The position numbers and the translations under genes are program-made. The notes beneath the pieces are model-generated. The model saw nothing but the letters and a program-made list of their open reading frames with translations, searched no databases and had not been told where the DNA came from. Source: Asanoa sp. WMMD1127 (GTDB taxonomy: Bacteria; Actinomycetota; Actinomycetes; Mycobacteriales; Micromonosporaceae). Taken from it: a DNA stretch of 64,000 nt. Below, piece by piece: positions 8,598 to 16,723 of this stretch (positions are counted from its first letter, which is position 1; every line of letters starts with the position of its first letter). Location of the stretch: positions 3,782,001-3,846,000 of the forward strand of contig NZ_JARUBP010000001.1 of NCBI RefSeq assembly GCF_029626225.1, in the 5' to 3' direction.

Positions 8598-10217
8598 CTA
8601 GATCGAGCCTTCCTTGCCGACGTAGGCCGGGCCCGCGCTGCTGCGGGCGGCGGCCGTGGTCGGGCGTTCGGGCAGGGCTGACGTGTCGAGGGCGAACGTG
8701 AGGATGGCCGTCGCCATGGCGTCGGAGTTCACGTCCAGGGCCTCGAGGTTGAGGTTGCCGAGCATGTCGTACTGGCGGTCCAGCTCGGCGTAGAGGGCCG
8801 CGTCCGCGCCGTTGCGGACCGGGAACAGGCTGTCGCAGGGGTCGTGGTAGCACGGGTCGTACTGCTCGCCCTCGACGCCGCCGTAGTCGGCGACGTCTTC
8901 CGCCGTCTTCAGGACCTCGGCGCCGGTGAACAGGCCGCCGGCCGGGATGCCGACGCCGGCCGCGATGAACGGGCCGTAGTCGGAACGGCCGGTGAAGTCG
9001 GCCGCCCTCGTGGGCAGGCCGCGGTCGGCGAAGAAGTCCTGGAAGACCGCTTCGATCTCGGCCGAGCCGGGCGGGCCGGCCGGCGAGCCCTGGCCGGCCG
9101 AGTCGTCGCCGTCGTACACCCCGAGGATGTAGTTGGGCGACGCGATCATGTCGAAGTTGAGGTAGAGCGCGATGTCGGAACGCTGCGCGGGCGTCAACTG
9201 CCCCACGTAGTACGTCGAACCGACCAGGTTGGACTCCTCGGCGCCCCACCAGGCGAACCTGGTCTTGTTGGGCGTCTTCGTCCTCGCCATCTGCAGCGCG
9301 ACCTCGAGCAGCGCCGCGGAGCCGCTGCCGTTGTCGTTGATGCCGACGGTGTCCGGCTCGGAGTCGAGGTGGGCGCCGGCCATCACGACGTCGGTCGCGT
9401 CGCCGCCACGGGACTCGGCGATCACGTTCTCCGTCTGGCGTACCTCCGACGTGGTGTCGGCCATGATCCGGACGGTGAGACCCGGCGTGTTGGCGAGCGC
9501 CTCGCCGGTCGCGTAGGACACGCCGACGGCCGGGATCGCGGCGGGTGCGCCGAGCGTGGGCAGCAGCAGGTTGTAGCGGTCCGGGTTGGCCTCCGGCGTG
9601 CCGTTGCCCTGGTTCATCAGGATGGCCGCCACGGCGCCGGCCGCCTGGGCGTTGGCCACCTTCAGGCCGAAGGAGCAGTTGGTGCCGCCGCGCTGCAGCA
9701 GCACGATCTTGCCGGTCACCACGGCGGGGTCGAAGTCGCCGGCCTCGCAGCCCGACGTCGATGTCCGCGGCGGGTCGAGCGCCAGGTCGACGGGTACGAC
9801 CGCGGCCGTCACGTCGGCCGAACCGGAGTAGTCGGCCAGGCTGTAGGTGACGCCCTCCTCGTACACCGTCGGGTTCGGGGAGACCTGCTCGAAGGCCGAG
9901 CCGAACTCCTCGAAGAAGTTGAACGAGAACGGCTGCCGGGTGACCTCGTAGCCGGCCAGCCGCAGCAGGGTCGCCACGTAGTCGGCGCTGCGGTCGTAGC
10001 CGACGAGGCCGGAGCCGCGATTGCCCCCGCTGAGGCTGCCGATCGCCTGGAACGCGATCTCGTGCCGGAGCACGCCACCCAGCGTGACCGCCTTGGTGAG
10101 CTTGCGGACGGAGTTGTTGTTGGAAGCTGCCTGCGCCGGGTTCGTCAGCGCCAGGGCACCCACCAGACTGGCGGCCCCGATGACCGCCAGGGTTTTGCGG
10201 ACGGTGCGGAACACCAC
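8598..10217 (-). CDS. Secreted M28-family zinc aminopeptidase with PA domain
   Basis: 539 residues from GTG (AGGAG ten bases upstream). An N-terminal signal peptide has Arg/Lys, a hydrophobic core LAVIGAASLVGALAL and AQA-A cleavage context. A protease-associated domain occupies about 135-260. The peptidase domain carries the five zinc ligands of Streptomyces griseus aminopeptidase: His283 (GAHLDS), Asp295 (NDNGSG), Glu327/328 (GAEES, also the general base), Asp356 (NFDMI) and His458 in CYHDPC, whose two cysteines can form the known disulfide. It should release hydrophobic N-terminal residues from peptides outside the cell. Monocistronic, convergent with fic. Confidence 0.93.
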   Translation of the reverse strand: MVFRTVRKTLAVIGAASLVGALALTNPAQAASNNNSVRKLTKAVTLGGVLRHEIAFQAIGSLSGGNRGSGLVGYDRSADYVATLLRLAGYEVTRQPFSFNFFEEFGSAFEQVSPNPTVYEEGVTYSLADYSGSADVTAAVVPVDLALDPPRTSTSGCEAGDFDPAVVTGKIVLLQRGGTNCSFGLKVANAQAAGAVAAILMNQGNGTPEANPDRYNLLLPTLGAPAAIPAVGVSYATGEALANTPGLTVRIMADTTSEVRQTENVIAESRGGDATDVVMAGAHLDSEPDTVGINDNGSGSAALLEVALQMARTKTPNKTRFAWWGAEESNLVGSTYYVGQLTPAQRSDIALYLNFDMIASPNYILGVYDGDDSAGQGSPAGPPGSAEIEAVFQDFFADRGLPTRAADFTGRSDYGPFIAAGVGIPAGGLFTGAEVLKTAEDVADYGGVEGEQYDPCYHDPCDSLFPVRNGADAALYAELDRQYDMLGNLNLEALDVNSDAMATAILTFALDTSALPERPTTAAARSSAGPAYVGKEGSI

Positions 10218-10331
10218 GATGTGCACTCTCCTCGCCGTTCGCCGCACCCGGCCCCCATGCCCCCGTGCCGGGTGGATCCACGACGATCGCATAGACCGGC
10301 GATGATCAAAACCGCCGTTCGGTCGAGCGGA

Positions 10332-10757
10332 TCACACCATCCTGAAATCGGCGAAGTCGAATCCGGGCGCCACGACGCAGCTGACCAGCACGGGCTCGTC
10401 CCGCAGCGGCGCCGCGGCCTGCCACACACCACCGGGTACGCGCAGCTGCGGGCGCTCGCCACCCGCCACGTCCGGCCCGAGCACACTGGACCCGACCGCT
10501 CCGGGCGAGTCGCCGGCGCCGCCGAGGCGCAGCGTGAGCGGACCGCCGGCGTGCCACAGCCACAGCTCGTCCGAGCGGACCACGTGCCAGGCCGACTCCT
10601 CGCCGGGGAACAGGGCGAAGTAGATGCCGGTGGCGGCCGCGCGCGGGCCCGCGTACCCGGGCGGGGTGAAGGTGTGCGCGGACCGCCAGGTCTCCGCGAA
10701 CCAGCCGCCCTCCGGATGCGGCTGCAGGCCGAGCTCCGTGATCCAGGGATGCGTCAT
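10332..10757 (-). CDS. Cupin-fold protein, DUF985 family
   Basis: 141 residues. The family pattern is clear: LGLQPHPEGGWFAETWRS, then IYFALFPGEESAWHVVRSDELWLWHAG, and a C-terminal VAPGFDFADFRMV. DUF985 proteins have the RmlC-like jelly-roll cupin fold; the reaction is not established. The ATG start leaves a short divergent region to the PadR gene that contains the palindrome at 10784-10815, so PadR may also control this gene (inference). Confidence 0.85.
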   Translation of the reverse strand: MTHPWITELGLQPHPEGGWFAETWRSAHTFTPPGYAGPRAAATGIYFALFPGEESAWHVVRSDELWLWHAGGPLTLRLGGAGDSPGAVGSSVLGPDVAGGERPQLRVPGGVWQAAAPLRDEPVLVSCVVAPGFDFADFRMV

Positions 10758-10783
10758 GCCGGCGACGCTATCTTCCGTCTTGC

Positions 10784-10815
10784 TTACTCGCGTGCGTATA
10801 CTCGCATGCGAGTAA
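10784..10815. promoter_or_regulatory. Inverted repeat, candidate PadR operator/promoter
   Basis: TTACTCGCGTGCG (10784-10796) and CGCATGCGAGTAA (10803-10815) are inverted repeats with one mismatch. The 6-base spacer reads TATACT, a good -10 hexamer. The right arm ends at the AAAGGAG ribosome site of the PadR gene. Autoregulation by PadR, and control of the divergent cupin gene, are plausible. Confidence 0.6.
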
Positions 10816-10824
10816 AGGAGAGCC

Positions 10825-11469
10825 ATGGCGCGGAAGATGACCAACCTGCTCGGCCTCGCCATCCTGGCGACGCTCGTCGAGCGACCCATGCATCCCTACG
10901 AGATGGCGTCGCTCATGCGGGCCCGCGGCAAAGAGCACGACATGGAGATCAAGTGGGGGTCGCTCTACCGGGTCGTGGAGAGCCTGGCCCGGCACGGCTT
11001 CGTCGAGGCGTTGCCGGCCGAGCGGCAGGGCGGGCGGCCGGAGCGCACGGCGTACCGGCTCACCGAGGCGGGCCGGGCCGAGCTCGTCGACTGGACGCGC
11101 GAGCTGGTCGCCGTGCCGGACCGCCGGCCGGGCCCGTTCGTCGCCGCGCTCTCCGTGCTCGGCGTGCTGGCCCCCGACGACGTGGTCGACCAGCTCGGCG
11201 CCCGCGAACACCGACTCGCGGCGGACCTGGCCGAGGCCGAGCGGGCGATGGCCGGCTACGCCGCCGCGGTGCCGCGGCTGTTCCTCGTCGAGGGGGAGTA
11301 CGAGCTGGCCATGCGCCGGGCCGAGCTGGCCTGGGTGCGGGCGTTCCGGGCCGAGCTCGTCGAGGGGAAGCTGCCCGGCCTGGACGAATGGCGGACCTAT
11401 CACGAGACCGGCGAGCTGCCGCCCGCGGTGGCGGCGCTCGCGGCGTTGGGCGAGGAGGAGACGCGGTGA
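10825..11469 (+). CDS. PadR-family transcriptional regulator
   Basis: 214 residues. An N-terminal winged helix of PadR type (LLGLAILATLVERPMHPYEMA, then IKWGSLYRVVESLARHGFVEAL and RTAYRLTEAGRAEL) is followed by a C-terminal helical dimerisation domain of about 110 residues, which makes it the longer PadR-s1/Vir-like subclass. It is a DNA-binding repressor by family. ATG with AAAGGAG upstream. Its stop overlaps the start of the next methyltransferase (GTGA), so the pair forms one transcript and the methyltransferase is the likely regulated partner. Confidence 0.9.
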   Translation: MARKMTNLLGLAILATLVERPMHPYEMASLMRARGKEHDMEIKWGSLYRVVESLARHGFVEALPAERQGGRPERTAYRLTEAGRAELVDWTRELVAVPDRRPGPFVAALSVLGVLAPDDVVDQLGAREHRLAADLAEAERAMAGYAAAVPRLFLVEGEYELAMRRAELAWVRAFRAELVEGKLPGLDEWRTYHETGELPPAVAALAALGEEETR

Positions 11470-12134
11470 CGGACATCAAGCGGCGCAAGCTGATCGGCGA
11501 GATGGAAGGGCCCATGGCCCGGTGGTACGCGAAGCAGCGCGGCTCCGACGCGCAGCTGGTGCTGTGGCGGCAGCAGGCGGCCGAGCTGGCCGAGGACCTC
11601 CCGTCCGGTGCCGCCGTGCTGGAGGTGGCGCCCGGCCCCGGCTACCTGAGCATCGAGCTGGCCCGGCTCGGGTTCGCCGTGACCGGCCTCGACATCAGCC
11701 GGACCTTCGTCCAGCTGGCCACCGACCGGGCGCGGGCCGAGGGCGTCCAGGTCGAGTTCCGGCACGGCGACGTCGCCGACCTGCCGTTCGCCGACGACAG
11801 CTTCGACCTGGTGGTCTGCCAGGCGGCGTTCAAGAACTTCGCCAGCCCGGTGACCGCGCTGGACCAGATCCACCGGGTGCTGCGACCGGGCGGCGTAGCG
11901 GTGGTGCTCGACATGAACCGCGGCGCGACCGACGACGACATCCGGGCCGACGTGGCCGGCATGCGGCTCAACCGGGTCAACAGCGCCTTCACCCGGATGG
12001 CGCTGGGCGGCCTGCGCCGGCGTGCCTACACGGCCGCCGACTTCGCCCGGGTCGCCGCCGACAGCGCGTTCGGCGACAGCGCCGCGCACGCCGACGGCAT
12101 GACCCTGGAGGTACGGCTGACGAAGGCCGCCTGA
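11466..12134 (+). CDS. Class I SAM-dependent methyltransferase (UbiE/Methyltransf_11 type)
   Basis: 222 residues. SAM motif I is VLEVAPGPGYLSIELA, where the usual GxGxG is APGPG. Motif II is TGLDIS, then HGDVADLPFADDSFDLVVCQ and VLRPGGVAVVLDM. The GTG start lies within the PadR stop (GTGA), indicating translational coupling. A small-molecule O-, N- or C-methyltransferase is expected. The PadR partner suggests substrate-inducible expression, for example of a detoxification step; this is inference. Confidence 0.82.
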   Translation: MTDIKRRKLIGEMEGPMARWYAKQRGSDAQLVLWRQQAAELAEDLPSGAAVLEVAPGPGYLSIELARLGFAVTGLDISRTFVQLATDRARAEGVQVEFRHGDVADLPFADDSFDLVVCQAAFKNFASPVTALDQIHRVLRPGGVAVVLDMNRGATDDDIRADVAGMRLNRVNSAFTRMALGGLRRRAYTAADFARVAADSAFGDSAAHADGMTLEVRLTKAA

Positions 12135-12178
12135 CCGCGGGTCACCGTCCGGGGCGACCGTCGGCCAAGATGGTGCGC

Positions 12179-12751
12179 ATGACGTTCTCGCTGCCCATCG
12201 CCCCGGAGGCCAACGCGCTGCTCGACCGGAGCCCGCTGGCGCTGCTGATCGGCATGACCCTCGACCAGCAGGACAAGCTGGAGAAGGCGTTCTCGTCGCC
12301 GTACGTCCTGGCGCAGCGGCTCGGGCACGAGCCGACGGCCCGGGAGATCGCCGACTTCGACACCGAGGAGCTGATCCGGCTCTTCGCGACGCCGCCGGCT
12401 CTGCACCGGTTCCCGAAGGCGATGGCGACCCGCACGCAGGAGGTCTGCCGCCAGCTCGTCGAGCGTTACGACGGCGACACCGCGCGGCTGTGGACCGAGG
12501 CGAGCGACGGCGCGGACCTGTTCAAGCGGGTCGCCGCCCTGCCTGGGTTCGGCAAGCAGAAGTCGCAGATCTTCGTCGCCCTGCTCGGCAAGCGCTACGG
12601 GGTGCGGCCGGCGGGCTGGCGGGAGGCGGCTGGCGCCTACGGGGCCGAAGGGTCGCACATGTCGGTGGCCGATATCGTCGACGAGGCTAGCCTTGGCAAG
12701 GTGCGCGACTACAAGAAGTCGGTGAAGGCGGCGGCGAAGTCTGTCGGGTAA
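12179..12751 (+). CDS. HhH-GPD-type DNA base-excision repair family protein
   Basis: 190 residues from ATG (an alternative in-frame ATG is nine bases upstream). The N-terminal part (SPLALLIGMTLDQQ) resembles the start of the HhH-GPD glycosylase fold. The helix-hairpin-helix is LPGFGKQKSQIFVALLGKRY at about 125-145. The catalytic Asp that normally follows the hairpin (VDTHV segment) is not recognisable; the following residues are GVRPAGW. It may bind DNA without classical glycosylase chemistry. The family is common in actinobacteria but little characterised. Confidence 0.75.
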   Translation: MTFSLPIAPEANALLDRSPLALLIGMTLDQQDKLEKAFSSPYVLAQRLGHEPTAREIADFDTEELIRLFATPPALHRFPKAMATRTQEVCRQLVERYDGDTARLWTEASDGADLFKRVAALPGFGKQKSQIFVALLGKRYGVRPAGWREAAGAYGAEGSHMSVADIVDEASLGKVRDYKKSVKAAAKSVG

Positions 12752-13062
12752 ACGCCGGATCCCTCGTTTGGGCGTGTCTGGCCCGTGCCACACAGGCGCG
12801 TTCAGGATACCGTGGCAAGGGCCCGTGACCCAGCGCTGAGTCATCTTTTCGACACGTAGCGTCAATAGATCCACGTCAGAGGCGGGTTGTCCGAGCGAGA
12901 TCATTGACGCGGCCCCCTTGGGTGCCGGCACACTGTGACCAACCAAGGTGTGACCTGGGTCCCCCGGGGGCATCTAGGGAAGGCCGCAGCACCACCGGGT
13001 GTTGCACGATAGGTGAGCAAAGACCGAAGAAGGATGTTCATCGGTGACGAAGGAGGAAGGCG
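12752..13062. other. Intergenic region with inverted repeat, upstream of DUF7455 gene
   Basis: 311 bp without a convincing gene. GGCCCGTGCCAC (12780-12791) and GTGGCAAGGGCC (12812-12823) form an 11/12 inverted repeat with a 20-base loop, possibly the terminator of the HhH gene. The rest presumably holds the promoter of the small downstream gene. No conserved riboswitch or tRNA was recognised. Confidence 0.4.
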
Positions 13063-13308
13063 ATGACCCCCACTCTCACGCCGCCGCCTGAGACGGTGGT
13101 TCCCCCAGCAACCGATGAACGGTGCGATCGGTGCAACGCGGCCGGCAAGCTCCGCATCACGATGGCTGGCGGAGGCGAGCTCGTGTTCTGCGGCCACCAC
13201 GCCAACAAGTACGCGGATGACCTCGTCAAGATCACCGTTCAGTTCGCAGCGGACCCGGACTTCGAATGGCGCGGCGCCGACCTGATGGCGTCGAACTCGT
13301 CGAACTGA
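13063..13308 (+). CDS. Small DUF7455-family protein
   Basis: 81 residues with a strong GGAGGAA ribosome site. CDRC near residue 21 and CGHH near residue 49 suggest one metal (zinc) site; the pattern ERCDRCNAAGKLR...LVFCGHHANKYADDL is typical of this actinobacterial family, whose function is unknown. It is followed directly by the hairpin-repeat array at 13328-13912, so its transcript should run into or end at that array. Confidence 0.82.
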   Translation: MTPTLTPPPETVVPPATDERCDRCNAAGKLRITMAGGGELVFCGHHANKYADDLVKITVQFAADPDFEWRGADLMASNSSN

Positions 13309-13327
13309 TCCGACCGATACTCAAACC

Positions 13328-13912
13328 GGGCCGGACCCCTCAAGAGGGGCTCCGGCCCGGTTTCTTCCGCCAAGAGCGCGGGCCGGACCCCTCAAGAGGG
13401 GCTCCGGCCCGGTTTCTTCCGCCAAGAGCGCGGGCCGGACCCCTCAAGAGAGGTCCCGGCCTGGTTTCTTCCGCCAAGAGCGTTGGCTGGAACCCCTCGA
13501 GAGGGGTCCCGGCCGGTTTCTTTTCCGCTAAGGGCACTGGCTGGCTGGAGACCCGCGCGAAGGGCTCGGGCCGGTTCCTGCCGGGCCGAAGGCACGGGCT
13601 GGCCCGGATTCCGCACGAAGGGCTCTTGCCGGTTTCTTCCGGCCAAAGGCACGGGCTGGTCCGGATTCCGCACGAAGGGCTCTTGCCGGTTTCCGGCCAA
13701 AGGCACGGGCTGGCCCGGATTCCGCACGAAGGGCTCTTGCCGGTTTCTTCCGGCCAAAGGCACGGGCTGGCCCGGATTCCGCACGAAGGGCTCTTGCCGG
13801 TTTCTTCCGGCCAAAGGCACGGGCAGGCCCGGATTCCGCACGAAGGGCTCCGGCCGAGGGCGCCGGCTGGCCGGAACCCGACACAGGTTCCGGCCGGTTC
13901 GTTTCGGCTCAG
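13328..13912. repeat. Tandem array of about eleven 52-57 bp hairpin units
   Basis: Units start at 13328, 13380, 13432, 13484, about 13538, 13596, 13653, 13707, 13764, 13821 and about 13863. The first three have a period of exactly 52 bp, the middle set 57 bp with one of 54. Unit 1 folds as GGGCCGGA / TCCGGCCC (13328-13335 with 13351-13358) enclosing CCCCT / AGGGG, followed by GGTTTCTT: a terminator-like hairpin with a T-rich tail. The last unit has a perfect GGCCGGAACC / GGTTCCGGCC stem (13869-13878, 13886-13895), also followed by a T-rich tail. The 57-bp units instead pair GCCGG and CCGGC around TTTCTT. The array lies between the convergent DUF7455 and helicase genes and slightly overlaps the helicase stop. 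Frames through it are repeat artefacts (multiples of 3). Confidence 0.9.
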
Positions 13913-15657
13913 AGGGTCTGCACGGTGGCGATCCGCTCCTCGAGCTGCTCGATCGTCGCCTGGGCGCTGGGCGGGCCCCCGCAGATTCGCCTCAGCTCCG
14001 CGTGGATCTTGCCGTGGGGCAGTCCGGTCCGGTGGTGGTGCGCGGCGACCAGAGCGTTGAGCTGACGGCGCAGGACGACCCTTCGCTCGCCCGCCGAGAC
14101 CGGCCCCGGCGGCGCCGCGGTCATGCCGGCCACGCGGGCCCCACCGGCCCCGTCCGCCATCGCGGTCGTCGTCGACCGGCGGCGTTGGGCCGCCAGTTGG
14201 TCAGCCTGGCGCTTGTTGAGCAGCGTGGCCACCTGGTCGGCGGTGAGCAGGCCGGGCAGGCCCAGGTATTCCTCCTCCTCGGGCGTGCCGGCCAGCGCGC
14301 CGGTGCCGAACGAGGCGCCGTCGAAGATCACCTGGTCGAGCTCGGCGGTGGCGGAGAGCATCTCGTGCCGCTTGGTCAGCTCACCGCTGGCGTCCTCCGC
14401 CTTCTGTGCCCGCTCCAGCAGCTCGTCGTCGAGGCCGTCCTCGCTCTTGGGCGCGCCCAGCACGTGGTTGCGCTCGGCCTCCATCTCGCTAGCCAGCCCG
14501 AGCAGGTGCGGCACGCTCGGCAGGAAGACGCTGGCCGTCTCACCGGGCCGCCGGGCGCGGACGAACCGGCCGATCGCCTGCGCGAAGTAGAGCGGGGTCG
14601 AGGCGCTGGTCGCATAGACGCCGACGGCCAGCCGCGGGATGTCGACGCCCTCGGAGACCATCCGGACGGCAACCATCCACCGCTGGTCGGAGGCCGCGAA
14701 CTCAGCGATCCGGGCCGAGGCGCCGACGTCGTCCGAGAGCACCACGACGGCCTTCTCGCCGGTGACGCGTTCGAGCACCTTGGCGTACGACCGGGCGTTC
14801 TGCTGGTCGGAGGCGATCACCAGGCCGCCGGCGTCGGGCATCCCACCGGCCCGCTTGATCTGCAGCCGCGCGTCGGCGGCCCGCAGCACCTGTGCCATCC
14901 AGTCGCCGGTCGGGTCGAGCGCCGTGCGCCAGGCCTGGGCGACCAGGTCCTGTGTCATCGGCTCGCCGAGCCGGGCGGCCAGCTCGTCGCCGGCGCTGGT
15001 GCGCCAGCGGGTCTCCCCGGAGTACGCGAGGAAGATGACCGGCCGGACGACCCCGTCGCGCAGCGCGTCGGCGTAGCCGTAGACGGAGTCGGCCCTGGAC
15101 CGCTGCAGGCCGTCGTCGCCGCGCTCGTAGGCCACGAACGGGATCGGGTTGTCGTCGGACCGGAACGGCGTGCCGGTCAGCATCAGCCGCCGGGTCGCGT
15201 TCTCGAACGCGGCCTTGACGCCGTCGCCCCAGGACCGTGAGTCGCCGGCGTGGTGGATCTCGTCGAGGATGACGAACGTGCGCCGCGTCATCGTGCGCCG
15301 CCGGTGCACCTGCGGCGCGATGCCGACCTGGGCGTAGGTGACGACCGCGCCGTGGAAGTCGGCCGACGAGTGCAGGTCGGCGTTGCGGAAGGCGGCGTCG
15401 AGCTGGATGCCGACCCGGGCCGCGGACTGCGCCCACTGGGTCTTGAGGTGCTCGGTCGGCGCGACCACGGTGACCGCGTCGACCGTGCCGGCGTCGAGCA
15501 GCTCGGCGGCGATCCGCAGCGCGAACGTGGTCTTGCCGGCGCCCGGCGTCGCGACCGCCATGAAGTCGTCGGACCGCCGGCGCAGGTAGTCGACCATCGC
15601 CTTGCGCTGCCACGACCGCAGCGCCGGGAACGACTCCAGCGAAGGCTTGGCGACCAC
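13909..15657 (-). CDS. DEAD/DEAH-box SF2 helicase (Res-subunit type)
   Basis: 582 residues from GTG. Motif I ATPGAGKTT at about 36, motif Ia VVAPTEHLK, motif II LDEIH at about 132, motif III LTGTPFR, motif V-like VRMVSEGVDIPRL and motif VI QAIGRFVRARR are all present, so ATP hydrolysis and nucleic-acid translocation are expected. The C-terminal 200 residues are specific to an actinobacterial family of this Res/UvrB-like helicase, with an E/A-rich stretch and a basic end. No nuclease or methylase gene is adjacent, so it is not a restriction subunit here. A hairpin with a T-tract sits only 23 bp upstream of the start. Confidence 0.88.
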   Translation of the reverse strand: MVAKPSLESFPALRSWQRKAMVDYLRRRSDDFMAVATPGAGKTTFALRIAAELLDAGTVDAVTVVAPTEHLKTQWAQSAARVGIQLDAAFRNADLHSSADFHGAVVTYAQVGIAPQVHRRRTMTRRTFVILDEIHHAGDSRSWGDGVKAAFENATRRLMLTGTPFRSDDNPIPFVAYERGDDGLQRSRADSVYGYADALRDGVVRPVIFLAYSGETRWRTSAGDELAARLGEPMTQDLVAQAWRTALDPTGDWMAQVLRAADARLQIKRAGGMPDAGGLVIASDQQNARSYAKVLERVTGEKAVVVLSDDVGASARIAEFAASDQRWMVAVRMVSEGVDIPRLAVGVYATSASTPLYFAQAIGRFVRARRPGETASVFLPSVPHLLGLASEMEAERNHVLGAPKSEDGLDDELLERAQKAEDASGELTKRHEMLSATAELDQVIFDGASFGTGALAGTPEEEEYLGLPGLLTADQVATLLNKRQADQLAAQRRRSTTTAMADGAGGARVAGMTAAPPGPVSAGERRVVLRRQLNALVAAHHHRTGLPHGKIHAELRRICGGPPSAQATIEQLEERIATVQTL

Positions 15658-15680
15658 GCGGCGTTCCCCCCTACGTCACG

Positions 15681-15709
15681 AAAAACGCCCTCGCGGTGAG
15701 GCGAAGGCG
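15681..15709 (-). terminator. Intrinsic terminator with T-tract just upstream of the helicase start
   Basis: On the minus strand CGCCTTCGC (from 15709) pairs with GCGAGGGCG (to 15686; one G-U pair) around a 6-base loop and is followed by TTTTT (15685-15681). It would stop transcripts coming from the TRIC gene, or act as an attenuator for the helicase, whose GTG begins at 15657. Confidence 0.7.
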
Positions 15710-15769
15710 GGTCTCAGCATAACCACGCCGGGAGCTTGATCCCCAGCAGACACAAGGGTGACGAACGGC

Positions 15770-16378
15770 TCAGGTCGGTGGCGTGTTGTTCCAGTGCCGG
15801 CGCAGCGCGACCAGGCGGATCGCGAAGACCAGCACGCCCGCGCCGACCATCGGCCAGCCGGTCAGGTCGGCCCGGTGCAGGGCCGTCACCATGACCGCGC
15901 CGGCCAGCGCGGCGACGGCGTAGATCTCGCGGCGCAGGACGATCGGGATCTCGCTGAGCAACAGGTCCCGGGCGACGCCGCCGCCGATCGCGGTGATCAT
16001 GCCGAGCAGGCAGGCGCCGACCGGCGGCACCCCCGCGCGCAGGGCGACGAGGGTGCCGGTGACGGTGAACAGGGCCAGGCCGGCCGCGTCGAGCACGACG
16101 ACGACGCGGCGGAGGCGGGCCAGCTGGGGGTGGAAGAAGAACACGGCGACCGCTGTGAGAGCGGCCACAAGGGCGTAGCGCCAGTCGTCGAAAGCCAGCG
16201 GCGGGCTCTGGTCGACGGCCAGGTCACGGACGATGCCGCCGCCCAACGCCGCCACGAAGCCGACAAAGCAGACACCGAACAGGTCCAGTCGCTTGACCAC
16301 TGCGGCGGATGCGCCGGAAGCGGCGAACACAGCGACGCCGAGCAGGTCGGCGAAGAGGAGTGCGGCGGTGGCTGACAC
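15770..16378 (-). CDS. TRIC-type / UPF0126 membrane protein
   Basis: 202 residues with about seven hydrophobic helices in two internal repeats. Each repeat carries the signature GGG(I/V)xRDL: GGGIVRDLAVDQSP near 47 and GGGVARDLLLSEIP near 132. This is the bacterial trimeric intracellular cation channel family (YicG/UPF0126). Some members conduct K+ or Na+, and some have been proposed to move glycine, so the substrate is left open. GTG start. It is separated from the downstream helicase by a terminator. Confidence 0.88.
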   Translation of the reverse strand: MSATAALLFADLLGVAVFAASGASAAVVKRLDLFGVCFVGFVAALGGGIVRDLAVDQSPPLAFDDWRYALVAALTAVAVFFFHPQLARLRRVVVVLDAAGLALFTVTGTLVALRAGVPPVGACLLGMITAIGGGVARDLLLSEIPIVLRREIYAVAALAGAVMVTALHRADLTGWPMVGAGVLVFAIRLVALRRHWNNTPPT

Positions 16379-16392
16379 CGCCGAACTCTAGA

Positions 16393-16665
16393 TCACCCTT
16401 CGGGCTTCGGGTCCTGGTCGTAGAAGCGGTTGTCGTCTTCGAAGATCTCTTTGCACTCGGGGCAGACCGGGAAACGGCTGGGGTCACGTGAGGGGACCCA
16501 GACCTTGCCGCACAGCGCCTTGACCGGGGTGCCGAGGACCATGGCCTCGGTGATCTTGTCGCGGTCGGCGTAGTGCGAGAACCGCTCGTGGTCGCCCTGC
16601 TCGAACGGCGTCTCGACGGGACGCTCGAGAATCGTGCCGCTGGTTTCGGGGCTAGGACTGGTCAC
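16393..16665 (-). CDS. DUF3039 zinc-ribbon-like small protein
   Basis: 90 residues from GTG (a TTG one codon earlier is also possible). Matches DUF3039: [32 protein letters not shown] followed by CPECKEI. Four cysteine/histidine candidates (Cys in ALCGK, CPEC, and His residues) suggest a metal site. Conserved through actinobacteria with no known function. It ends 14 bp before the TRIC gene start on the same strand and may be co-transcribed. Confidence 0.85.
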   Translation of the reverse strand: MTSPSPETSGTILERPVETPFEQGDHERFSHYADRDKITEAMVLGTPVKALCGKVWVPSRDPSRFPVCPECKEIFEDDNRFYDQDPKPEG

Positions 16666-16723
16666 CAATCAAGTCTGCCAGGTAGGTGCGGTCGCCGCAC
16701 CTGGCCACCCGTACGGTGACAAC

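Noticed and set aside
8844-12134. 1096-residue open frame on the plus strand
   Set aside because: Only its last 222 codons are a gene (methyltransferase at 11466); the rest is antisense to the aminopeptidase and cupin genes and in a shadow frame of PadR.
13328-13912. CRISPR array
   Set aside because: Units are contiguous with no unique spacers, units vary throughout, and no cas genes are near.
13266-14060. Repetitive proteins encoded in several frames over the array (both strands)
   Set aside because: The 57-bp and 54-bp units are multiples of three, so any frame stays open and repeats. No start with ribosome site and no conservation evidence.
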